From the NCBI GenBank assembly GCA_025356715.1, contig JANXRU010000048.1, forward strand, positions 1 to 5,757: DNA of 5,757 bases, given 5' to 3'. This document shows, piece after piece, positions 1-5,757 of the stretch (its first letter is position 1; every line of letters starts with the position of its first letter). The DNA comes from Bacteroidota bacterium. Its GTDB lineage: Bacteria; Bacteroidota; Bacteroidia; B-17B0; B-17BO. Under the pieces are notes generated by a model, which ran no database searches, had not been told where the DNA came from, and was given only the letters and a program-made list of their open reading frames with translations. The position numbers and the translations under genes were made by a program.

Positions 1-750
1 ATTGATGGTTTCGAAATCATTGGCTTCCCATTTCAATAACATATCTTGAGCTTGCAAAATTAATGGCGCTTGTTTCTCTGCCTCTTCTTTTGTTTTACCA
101 GCATCAATTAATATTTGAATTTCTTTTTTATACGCTTTATCAAACTCCACATAATATTTTCCAACTAAATGATCACCCTTAAGACCTGAAGATTGTGGAG
201 TTTCGCCATGACCAAATAATTGCCAAGCTAACATACTTTTACAAATATGTATTCCTCTATCATTTATAATATTTACTTTAATAACATCATGCCCCTGAGT
301 TTTTAAAACAGACGCCACAGAAAATCCTAATAAATTATTACGAATATGTCCTAAGTGTAAAGGCTTATTAGTATTGGGAGAAGAGTATTCGAGCATAATT
401 TGCTTACCACTACTTAGTGCTGGTTTAACACCATAATTTGGAATACTTGATATATTCTTAAATGCAGACACCCAAAATACATTAGATAAAGAAATATTTA
501 AAAACCCTTTAACAATATTAAATTTTGTAATTGACGGATTTACCTTTAAAATGGCATCCCCAATCACTTCTCCTGTTTTTTCGGGAGTTAATTTAGATAC
601 TTTAATAAACGGGAAAGTGACTAATGTGTAATCACCTTCAAATTCTTTTTTTGTTTTTTGAAGAATAATATCTGTTGGAACAGTCGTTAAATTAAACAAC
701 TGGTTTACTTGTGTAGAAATGGTTTCAGCTAAAAAGAGTTCTATATTCAT
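1..750 (-). CDS. argS: Arginyl-tRNA synthetase, N-terminal part (runs off the left edge)
   Basis: This is the first 250 codons of a class I aminoacyl-tRNA synthetase that charges tRNA-Arg with arginine using ATP in the cytoplasm. The minus-strand reading frame is open from an ATG at 750-748 to the window edge. Residues 1 to about 90 fit the N-terminal additional domain of ArgS, which contacts the tRNA D-loop, and include the typical EFEGDYTL-like segment near residues 36-43. The catalytic domain begins around residue 115 with the segment EYSSPNTNKPLHLGHIRNN. Within it, HLGH (residues 132-135) is the class I HIGH signature that binds ATP. The family is usually near 590 residues, so more than half lies outside the window, including the KMSKS-like loop and anticodon-binding domain. 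The gene diverges from the glycan genes and is not part of their operon. No Shine-Dalgarno sequence precedes the ATG, and an inverted repeat abuts it. Identification is firm. Confidence 0.96.
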   Translation of the reverse strand, partial: MNIELFLAETISTQVNQLFNLTTVPTDIILQKTKKEFEGDYTLVTFPFIKVSKLTPEKTGEVIGDAILKVNPSITKFNIVKGFLNISLSNVFWVSAFKNISSIPNYGVKPALSSGKQIMLEYSSPNTNKPLHLGHIRNNLLGFSVASVLKTQGHDVIKVNIINDRGIHICKSMLAWQLFGHGETPQSSGLKGDHLVGKYYVEFDKAYKKEIQILIDAGKTKEEAEKQAPLILQAQDMLLKWEANDFETIN

Positions 751-796
751 GGTTTAAAAGTACATATTTTTTTAAACTCCAACTCAGTTTTAAACC
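751..796. repeat. Perfect 9-bp inverted repeat with three evenly spaced TTTAAA cores, directly upstream of argS
   Basis: GGTTTAAAA at 751-759 and TTTTAAACC at 788-796 are exact reverse complements separated by 28 bp. A third TTTAAA core sits between them, so cores start at 753, 771 and 789, exactly 18 bp apart. One arm touches the argS start codon. The element could be an operator, or a leader hairpin in the argS mRNA if transcription starts upstream of 796. It could also be chance in AT-rich DNA. The repeat itself is certain; any function is inference. Confidence 0.5.
755..782 (-). promoter_or_regulatory. Possible argS promoter (weak)
   Basis: On the minus strand, TTG (782-780) is followed after 17 bp by TACTTTTA (762-755). 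This resembles the Bacteroidota pattern TTTG / TAnnTTTG with one mismatch in the downstream element. Transcription would begin at or very near the argS ATG and give an essentially leaderless message. The elements lie inside the inverted repeat at 751-796, so a protein binding that repeat would block them. The match is weak in AT-rich DNA, and a promoter further upstream is possible. Confidence 0.25.
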
Positions 797-836
797 AATA
801 TCCTAGTTCATCGAGATTTTAATAAATGTGATATTT

Positions 837-865
837 TTTGATATAAAATTGGTATATTCGCTTTG
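837..865 (+). promoter_or_regulatory. Possible promoter of the four-gene rightward operon
   Basis: TTTG (837-840) is followed after 17 bp by TCGCTTTG (858-865). This matches the Bacteroidota sigma pattern TTTG / TAnnTTTG except for one base of the TA. Initiation would fall a few bases downstream, leaving a leader of only about ten bases before the ATG at 879, with no Shine-Dalgarno sequence. Its position in the only sizeable gap before the operon supports the call. The motif is short and degenerate. Confidence 0.4.
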
Positions 866-878
866 TAATTAAACGGTT

Positions 879-1826
879 ATGGCTAAAATTTTAGTAACAG
901 GTGGCGCAGGAAATGTTGGGGGCGCTTTAGTTGAAAAATTAATTCAGGACTCAACAAATTTTGTTGTGGTCGTTGATAATTTATCAACCGGATTTCTATC
1001 TAAATTACCAAGTAAAGAATTTACTAATTGGAAATTTATTAAAGCAGATGTAAATGATTTTAATGAAATTTCATCCATTATGCTTGCCTATAGTTTTGAT
1101 TATGTATTTCATTTTGCGGCAGTTGTAGGCGTTTTAAGGACTCAAGAAAACCCAGTCAGTGTTTTAAATGATATTCATGGCATAGAACACGTTTTAAATT
1201 TATCAAAAAACTCTTCTGTAAAGCAAGTATTTTTTTCTTCCTCATCAGAAGTATATGGTGAACCAGTAGAATTACCACAACATGAACATCGCACTCCTCT
1301 TAACTCTCGAGTGCCATATGCTGTTGTAAAAAATGTGGGCGAATGTTTTTTTAGAAGTTATCAGCAAGAATTTGGTTTACCATTTACGATATTTCGTTTC
1401 TTTAATACATACGGCCCAAATCAAAGTACTGATTTTGTAGTATCCCGTTTTATTGCTTTAGCTCTTAAAAACCAAGATATTACTATATACGGAGATGGCT
1501 CTCAAACCCGTACGTTTACTTATGTTGACGATACCGTTGACACTTGTGTTAAAATAATGAAAGATCATTTATTAGAAAATGATGTCATTAATATTGGTAG
1601 TGATAAATTAATGACAGTTTTAGAATTAGCTAAATTGGTCATAAAAATAACCAATAGTAAATCGAATATAATTCATTTACCACCATTAAAAGAAGGAGAT
1701 ATGACTCGTCGTCAGCCAGACAATAGTAAAATGAAAGAAATACTCAAAAGAGATTTAATTTCAATTGAAGATGGAATTAAAAATATGATTTCAAATAAAA
1801 AATACATTAGCTCTATTGGATTATAA
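879..1826 (+). CDS. NAD-dependent sugar-nucleotide epimerase/dehydratase (extended SDR family)
   Basis: This 315-residue protein is an extended short-chain dehydrogenase/reductase acting on a nucleotide-activated sugar in the cytoplasm. The Rossmann fold starts at once with VTGGAGNVGG, giving the glycine motif G8-x-x-G11-x-x-G14 for NAD, and D33 ends the second strand where it would bind the NAD ribose. HFAA (78-81), the serine run at 120-123 followed by EVYGE, and Y147-x-x-x-K151 supply the usual catalytic set. FNTYGPNQ (175-182) and YGDGSQTRTFTYVDD (204-218) are typical of UDP-glucose 4-epimerases, UDP-glucuronate decarboxylases and dTDP-glucose dehydratases. The exact substrate and reaction cannot be fixed from sequence alone; the C-terminal half reads most like the UDP-glucuronate decarboxylase/epimerase group. 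The start is well placed because an in-frame TAA lies at 870-872. It is the first gene of a tight operon, 3 bp before an AsnB-type amidotransferase, so a role in making a surface-glycan sugar precursor is likely. Confidence 0.9.
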   Translation: MAKILVTGGAGNVGGALVEKLIQDSTNFVVVVDNLSTGFLSKLPSKEFTNWKFIKADVNDFNEISSIMLAYSFDYVFHFAAVVGVLRTQENPVSVLNDIHGIEHVLNLSKNSSVKQVFFSSSSEVYGEPVELPQHEHRTPLNSRVPYAVVKNVGECFFRSYQQEFGLPFTIFRFFNTYGPNQSTDFVVSRFIALALKNQDITIYGDGSQTRTFTYVDDTVDTCVKIMKDHLLENDVINIGSDKLMTVLELAKLVIKITNSKSNIIHLPPLKEGDMTRRQPDNSKMKEILKRDLISIEDGIKNMISNKKYISSIGL

Positions 1827-1829
1827 TTT

Positions 1830-3716
1830 ATGTGTGGCATAACAGGCATTATCGGTAATCAATTAAACACATCTGTTTATCAAACTGCTATACAAAAAAT
1901 GACAGATGCGATTGCGCATCGCGGGCCAGACTCTCAAGGTTTATGGAATGACGAACATTGTTATTTTGGCCATCGACGGTTATCTATTATTGATCTTTCA
2001 GAAGCTGGTAATCAACCTTTTATTTCTCAGGATGGTAGATATATTATGGTTTATAATGGAGAGCTTTATAATTATAAAGATTTAAAATTTGAATTACAAA
2101 GAGTTGAACATGGTTCGAAAAACCTTCCGTATATTTTTAAAACAAATACGGACACAGAAGTAATTTTAGCATCCTATTTGCGATGGGGAAATACTTGCAT
2201 GAAACGTTTTAATGGCATGTTTGCTTTTGCTATTTGGGATACTATAGAAAAAAAATTACTCATTGCTAGAGATAGGCTTGGAATTAAACCATTGTATTAT
2301 CAGTATAAAAATAACACATTTATTTTTTCTTCTGAAATTAGAGCTTTAATTAAATCCAATATCATCGAAAAAAAACTAAGTCAATCTGCTGTAGCTGAAT
2401 ATATACAATATTCAACAGTTCATGCTCCAAACACCATTTTACAAGAAGTATTCATGTTAATGCCAGGGCAATTTCTGGAATTACAAAACAATCAATTAAC
2501 TATTTCTAGTTATTGGAATATAAATGATTACACAAAATCAAAACAAGATTTATCATATAAAGAAACCTGTAATCAAATAAATAATTTACTATCCTTATCC
2601 GTTGAAAGGCGTTTGGTTGCAGATGTTCCTTTTGGAGCCTTTTTATCAGGCGGTATTGATAGTAGCGCTATTGTAGGTTTGATGAGTAAAGTATCTACTG
2701 AAAAAATTCAAACTTTTAACGTAAGTTTTGATGAAAGTGAATTTTCAGAAGCTAAATACGCTAAACAAATTTCACAAAAATTTAATACTCAACATCACGA
2801 AATAAAATTAACGCCTACTGATTTTTTAAAACAATTACCTGAAGCATTAGCTTCTATTGATCACCCAAGTGGTGATGGCCCAAATAGTTATATCGTTTCG
2901 AAAGCCACTAAGCACGAGGGAATCACAATGGCTCTTTCTGGCTTAGGAGGTGATGAATTATTTGCGGGTTATGATGTATTTAAACGAATGTTTGATCTCG
3001 AAAAAAAAGCATGGCTCAACATTATACCTGCTAAAGGCTTAGCGGGTAAACTGATTAGCGCAAAAAAGAAATCGGTGCAAGGTGATAAAATAGCTGAAAT
3101 ACTTGCGTTAAATAGCATTAACGGACATCAAGCTTATCCTATTAATCGTAAATTATTTAATCAATCCGATTATCAATCATTACTAAAAAACAAATACAAC
3201 GATTCTAACTTTATTTTCAATCTCATAAAAAATAGCACTACCGATAAACAACATATACTCAGTAGAGTATCACTATATGAAATTGAAACATACATGCAAA
3301 ATGTATTATTGCGAGATGCCGATCAAATGAGCATGGCGGTGGCATTAGAAGTACGTGTTCCTTTTTTAGATTATCAATTGGTAGAGTTTACTTTGGGAGT
3401 GAAAGACGAATACAAATTTCCTCATACTCCTAAAAAATTACTAATAGATTCTTTAGGGGATCTATTACCAAATGAAATTGTCAATCGTCCGAAAATGGGA
3501 TTTACCTTGCCTTGGAAAGATTGGCTAAAAGGCGACTTAAGAGAATTTTGTGAAGATAATATCATACAGTTTTCGAAGCGTTCTTTTGTCAACAGAGAAG
3601 CCGTTTTAATTATTTGGAATCGCTTTTTAAATAACGATCCAAAAATAACATGGAGCAGAGTTTGGCACTTGGTTGTTTTAAATAATTGGATAAACACACA
3701 TCATATTGAGTGCTAA
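1830..3716 (+). CDS. asnB: AsnB-type glutamine-dependent amidotransferase (asparagine synthetase family)
   Basis: This 628-residue protein has both halves of glutamine-hydrolysing asparagine synthetase. The N-terminal Ntn-type glutaminase starts MCGITG, with Cys2 as nucleophile once Met1 is removed, which fixes the start codon. HRGPDSQG (30-37), HRRLSIIDLS (48-57), NGELYN (76-81) and the TDTE around D108 complete the glutamine site. The synthetase half carries the ATP pyrophosphatase loop SGGIDSS (273-279), then GLGGDELFAGY (371-381), and later DADQMSMAVALEVRVPFLD. The canonical reaction is aspartate plus glutamine plus ATP to asparagine. Paralogues of this shape in polysaccharide clusters instead amidate sugar uronic acids (for example Francisella WbtH and Pseudomonas WbpS). 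The segment DHPSGDGPNSY (345-355) differs from the E. coli AsnB sequence there, and I recall similar forms in glycan clusters. Position between a sugar epimerase and a glycosyltransferase favours sugar amidation, but true asparagine synthesis is not excluded. All key catalytic motifs look intact. Confidence 0.93.
   Translation: MCGITGIIGNQLNTSVYQTAIQKMTDAIAHRGPDSQGLWNDEHCYFGHRRLSIIDLSEAGNQPFISQDGRYIMVYNGELYNYKDLKFELQRVEHGSKNLPYIFKTNTDTEVILASYLRWGNTCMKRFNGMFAFAIWDTIEKKLLIARDRLGIKPLYYQYKNNTFIFSSEIRALIKSNIIEKKLSQSAVAEYIQYSTVHAPNTILQEVFMLMPGQFLELQNNQLTISSYWNINDYTKSKQDLSYKETCNQINNLLSLSVERRLVADVPFGAFLSGGIDSSAIVGLMSKVSTEKIQTFNVSFDESEFSEAKYAKQISQKFNTQHHEIKLTPTDFLKQLPEALASIDHPSGDGPNSYIVSKATKHEGITMALSGLGGDELFAGYDVFKRMFDLEKKAWLNIIPAKGLAGKLISAKKKSVQGDKIAEILALNSINGHQAYPINRKLFNQSDYQSLLKNKYNDSNFIFNLIKNSTTDKQHILSRVSLYEIETYMQNVLLRDADQMSMAVALEVRVPFLDYQLVEFTLGVKDEYKFPHTPKKLLIDSLGDLLPNEIVNRPKMGFTLPWKDWLKGDLREFCEDNIIQFSKRSFVNREAVLIIWNRFLNNDPKITWSRVWHLVVLNNWINTHHIEC
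3706..3708 (+). promoter_or_regulatory. Inferred TTG start codon of the glycosyltransferase
   Basis: Between the in-frame stop at 3691-3693 and the conserved N-terminal strand, the only conventional start is TTG at 3706. It lies inside the last codons of the upstream amidotransferase gene, and no Shine-Dalgarno sequence is visible. Initiation probably depends on ribosomes finishing the upstream gene at 3714-3716. Confidence 0.6.
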
Positions 3717-4854
3717 AAAAACCATATTAATTTTAAGCGATTGGTTTTTGCCAGGTTGCCTAGCGGGCGGGCCTATCCAGTCGATTTCCACGCTAACCAA
3801 GCAATTAGAGGCTGATTTTAATTTTAAAATTATTACAACGGATAGAGATTTTAAAGCGAACGAATCTTATAAAACAATTATTTCTAATTGCTGGACGACC
3901 TTTGAAGGTCGATCAATTTTTTATATTAGTCAAAATAATTTAACGTCTGAATTTGTTTTAAATTTAATTCAAACAACGCCGCATGACGTTATATATTTGA
4001 ACAGTTTATTTTCAAAACATTTTGCCATCAATCCATTAAAGTGGAAACAACAAGGTAGAATTAAAACACCAATAATTTTAGCTCCTCGCGGAATGTTCGG
4101 TAATAGTGCCTTATTAGTGAAACCCCTTAAAAAGAAATTATTTTTTATTTATAGCAAAGTATTCGGTTTATTTAAAAATGTACATTGGCAATCTACATCT
4201 CCTCAAGAAACATTAGATATAAAAAAACATATTGGCTCTTCTATTAAATTAACAGAGATTACTAATTTACCTCATACACCTGATGCCATTACTTTCATTG
4301 AAAAAAAATCAGGTGAATTAAACGTATGTTTCATTGCACGAATTTTGGGCATCAAAAATTTAGATGTTGCCATTGATGTTTTAAAAAATATTACAAAACA
4401 TCCTGTAACCTTTGATATATATGGCCCTAAAGAGGATACCGATTATTGGAATGTATGTGAAACAAAAATTAAAACATTACCAGTAAATATTACTTGCACT
4501 TACAAAGGTGTTTTGCAACCAACGGAAATTGGTAAAACACTGAGCGCATATCATGCTTTATTATTACCAACTCAAACCGAAAATTTCGGACATGTGATTG
4601 TAGAAACCTTTTTGCAAGGTCGTCCTGTAATTATTTCTGACAACACACCTTGGAGAGAATTAGAAATTAAAAAAGTTGGTTTTGATATTTCTTTAATGCA
4701 AAAAGAAAAATTCACCGAAGCCATACAACAGCTCATTCAACTTGATAATGAAGGGTTTCAAGCAATGAGTAAAAATTGTATTACCTACATTAATACACAG
4801 TTAAATGTAGAAGACATCAAAGCCAAATACATTGCCTTATTTAATCAACCATGA
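3706..4854 (+). CDS. GT-B glycosyltransferase, GT4-like
   Basis: This 382-residue protein should transfer a sugar from a nucleotide donor to a growing glycan at the cytoplasmic face of the membrane. The N-terminal Rossmann domain begins ILILSDWFLPG followed by AGGPIQS (20-26), the glycine-rich loop typical of GT4 enzymes. The C-terminal domain begins near FIARILGIKNLD (209-220), where R212 and K217 fit the donor-phosphate-binding pair. E292 to E300 form the EX7E motif within ENFGHVIVE, followed by GRPVI. No signal peptide or membrane segment is visible. The start is unusual: an in-frame TAA at 3691-3693 leaves no ATG before the conserved N-terminus, and the next in-frame ATG is at codon 130. 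TTG at 3706 gives a sensible N-terminus and an 11-bp overlap with the preceding gene, suggesting translational coupling. ATA at 3703 or ATC at 3700 are less likely alternatives. Donor and acceptor are unknown. Confidence 0.9.
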   Translation: MSAKKTILILSDWFLPGCLAGGPIQSISTLTKQLEADFNFKIITTDRDFKANESYKTIISNCWTTFEGRSIFYISQNNLTSEFVLNLIQTTPHDVIYLNSLFSKHFAINPLKWKQQGRIKTPIILAPRGMFGNSALLVKPLKKKLFFIYSKVFGLFKNVHWQSTSPQETLDIKKHIGSSIKLTEITNLPHTPDAITFIEKKSGELNVCFIARILGIKNLDVAIDVLKNITKHPVTFDIYGPKEDTDYWNVCETKIKTLPVNITCTYKGVLQPTEIGKTLSAYHALLLPTQTENFGHVIVETFLQGRPVIISDNTPWRELEIKKVGFDISLMQKEKFTEAIQQLIQLDNEGFQAMSKNCITYINTQLNVEDIKAKYIALFNQP

Positions 4855-5474
4855 ATTATTTTATTACAGGTATAGGCACTAATGTTGGTAAAACAATGGT
4901 ATCAGCTATTTTAACCGAAGCTTTAAAGGCTGATTATTGGAAACCAATACAAAGTGGTACTAATGAAGGATTAGATTCTATGACTATCAAAGAATTAATC
5001 TCTAATACAAAAACAATTATATTTCCTGAATCTTATCTATTAAAAGAACCTTTATCGCCACACATGGCTGCTAAAATAGATGGTGTTACTATTGAATTAG
5101 AAAATATTCTATTACCTGTCAGGCTGAGCGGAGTCGGAGCCAATAACAATTTAATAATTGAAGGTGCTGGAGGGCTTATGGTTCCTATTAATAGCAAACA
5201 CTATGTGATTGATATTGCTAGAAAAATTGATTGCGAAATTATAGTAGTTATTTCTAATTACTTAGGCTGTATCAATCATTCTCTACTAACGATTGATTAT
5301 TTACTAAAACATAATTTCAAAATTAAAGCCTTGATTTTTAATGGCGATTTTAATACTGAAGTAAAAGCGTCTATTAAGAACTACGCACCATTCATTAAAA
5401 GTATTGATATTCCTATCTTAACAACGGTAAATAAAGAAATGATACTTAACGTAGCAAATACCATTGCATTGTAA
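4851..5474 (+). CDS. bioD: Dethiobiotin synthetase, with an eight-residue insertion
   Basis: BioD closes the ureido ring of dethiobiotin from 7,8-diaminopelargonate, CO2 and ATP, the next-to-last step of biotin synthesis, in the cytoplasm. The 207-residue protein begins with the P-loop TGIGTNVGKT (6-15). It then has YWKPIQSG with K31 matching the catalytic lysine of the family, PLSPHMAA (67-74), and EGAGGLMVP (104-112), the conserved acidic strand and loop that bind magnesium and substrate. Length is normal to slightly long for flavobacterial BioD. Residues 90-97 (VRLSGVGA) are encoded by a GC-rich 24-bp segment and appear to be extra residues in the loop before the EGAGG strand; catalytic motifs on both sides are intact, so activity is plausible. 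The start overlaps the glycosyltransferase stop as ATGA, implying coupled translation. No other biotin gene is present here, which makes the genetic context odd. Identification is strong. Confidence 0.94.
   Translation: MNYFITGIGTNVGKTMVSAILTEALKADYWKPIQSGTNEGLDSMTIKELISNTKTIIFPESYLLKEPLSPHMAAKIDGVTIELENILLPVRLSGVGANNNLIIEGAGGLMVPINSKHYVIDIARKIDCEIIVVISNYLGCINHSLLTIDYLLKHNFKIKALIFNGDFNTEVKASIKNYAPFIKSIDIPILTTVNKEMILNVANTIAL
5118..5141 (+). repeat. GC-rich imperfect-palindrome repeat-like segment inside bioD
   Basis: This 24-bp segment starts GTCA and continues GGCTGAGCGGAGTCGGAGCC (5122-5141). Seventeen of 24 bases are G or C, against roughly one third in the surroundings. GGCT at 5122-5125 pairs with AGCC at 5138-5141, giving hairpin arms. 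From memory, it closely resembles a short repeat (core CTGAGCGcAGTCGaAG-like) scattered in flavobacterial and other genomes, usually between genes. It occupies exactly codons 90-97 of bioD, and its length is a multiple of three. The composition shift and frame are seen directly; family membership is recalled, not searched. Confidence 0.65.
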
Positions 5475-5524
5475 TTTTTATTTTATTACATTTAGTTATC
5501 AAGTTTAACTCTTAATTATCTATT
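5475..5524 (+). other. Short AT-rich gap between bioD and the aldehyde dehydrogenase
   Basis: These 50 bp are almost wholly A and T. There is no GC-rich hairpin that would make a convincing terminator. TACATTTA at 5487-5494 loosely resembles a Bacteroidota downstream promoter element, with a TTG at 5469-5471 only 15 bp ahead, which is short of the usual spacing. Whether the downstream gene has its own promoter is undecided. Confidence 0.4.
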
Positions 5525-5757
5525 ATGAATCACTTACATAAAATACAAAACATTTTTCCTACAACCAGCGAGATCCCTTCTAATGTAGATATTCCAGAGC
5601 AACACGAGCAACGTTTATATTTGATTGATGGGGAACTTAAAGAATGGGATGGTCATGTTCAAGATATATATTCTCCTGTTTTCATAAAGGAAAATGATGA
5701 GTTAGTTCGTAAACGATTGGGGTCTTACCCCTTATTAGGAGAGAAAGAATCCTTAGA
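5525..5757 (+). CDS. gapN: Probable NADP-dependent glyceraldehyde-3-phosphate dehydrogenase, N-terminal part (runs off the right edge)
   Basis: The frame is open for 77 codons from an ATG at 5525 to the window end, and an in-frame TAA at 5513-5515 fixes the start region. The residues read as the leading part of an aldehyde dehydrogenase-family protein: QRLYLIDGELKEWDG (29-43), then VQDIYSPVF (45-53) and RLGSYPLLGEKESL (64-77). I recall this arrangement from Bacteroidota proteins annotated as non-phosphorylating NADP-dependent glyceraldehyde-3-phosphate dehydrogenase, which oxidise glyceraldehyde-3-phosphate to 3-phosphoglycerate with production of NADPH. The cofactor site, catalytic Cys and Glu all lie beyond the window, so the assignment rests on N-terminal resemblance only. 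Another aldehyde dehydrogenase is the main alternative. It follows bioD by 50 bp on the same strand and may have its own promoter or receive readthrough. Confidence 0.6.
   Translation, partial: MNHLHKIQNIFPTTSEIPSNVDIPEQHEQRLYLIDGELKEWDGHVQDIYSPVFIKENDELVRKRLGSYPLLGEKESL

Noticed and set aside
751..878. A riboswitch or T-box-like leader for argS
   Set aside because: The 128-bp gap is shared by two divergent genes and shows no conserved aptamer or T-box core; only the short inverted repeat is supported.
3422..3697. A 91-codon open frame on the minus strand inside the amidotransferase gene
   Set aside because: It lies wholly opposite conserved AsnB C-terminal coding sequence, has no recognisable domain and no promoter-like context. 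It is a shadow frame.
5118..5141. The GC-rich stretch in bioD as a frameshift or sequencing artefact
   Set aside because: The frame is the same on both sides and the conserved motifs before and after it are intact, so an in-frame insertion explains it better than an error.
5471..5489. Inverted repeat GTAAT...ATTAC just after bioD as a terminator
   Set aside because: The stem is five A/T-dominated pairs with a nine-base loop, too weak for an intrinsic terminator and expected by chance in such DNA.
1..5757. CRISPR array, tRNA/rRNA genes, transposase, toxin-antitoxin or defence system
   Set aside because: No regularly spaced repeats, no RNA-gene signatures and no transposase or nuclease motifs were seen; nearly all of the window is accounted for by recognised metabolic genes.

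Overview
The window looks like chromosomal DNA from the phylum Bacteroidota, most likely class Flavobacteriia. The evidence is the low GC content (about one third by eye), the absence of Shine-Dalgarno sequences before the starts, AT-rich promoter-like elements that loosely fit the TTTG / TAnnTTTG pattern of this phylum, and the character of the proteins. This assignment comes from reading the sequence, not from a database search.

Layout. Positions 1-750 (minus strand) hold the N-terminal 250 codons of arginyl-tRNA synthetase, running off the left edge. A 128-bp divergent intergenic region (751-878) follows. It contains a perfect 9-bp inverted repeat just upstream of argS and a candidate promoter for the rightward genes. 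From 879 to 5474 four plus-strand genes are packed without room for separate promoters: an NAD-dependent sugar-nucleotide epimerase/dehydratase (879-1826), an AsnB-type glutamine amidotransferase (1830-3716, 3-bp gap), a GT-B glycosyltransferase (3706-4854, 11-bp overlap, apparent TTG start) and dethiobiotin synthetase bioD (4851-5474, ATGA overlap). After a 50-bp gap, the N-terminal 77 codons of an aldehyde dehydrogenase-family protein, probably a non-phosphorylating NADP-dependent glyceraldehyde-3-phosphate dehydrogenase, run off the right edge.

How the genes work together. The first three genes form a small glycan-building set: one makes or modifies a nucleotide sugar, one probably amidates a sugar acid (or makes asparagine), and one transfers a sugar. 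No flippase, polymerase or initiating transferase is present, so the set probably feeds a pathway encoded elsewhere, such as lipopolysaccharide or exopolysaccharide. BioD belongs to biotin synthesis and has no obvious link to glycans, yet it is translationally coupled to the glycosyltransferase.

Most notable signal. A 24-bp GC-rich segment (5118-5141, 17 of 24 bases G or C) lies in frame inside bioD. It adds eight residues just before the conserved EGAGG strand. It resembles a short interspersed, imperfectly palindromic repeat that I recall from flavobacterial and other genomes, usually between genes. It looks like a repeat inserted in frame into an essential-pathway enzyme. I saw no CRISPR array, RNA gene, transposase, defence system or wholly new system in this window.
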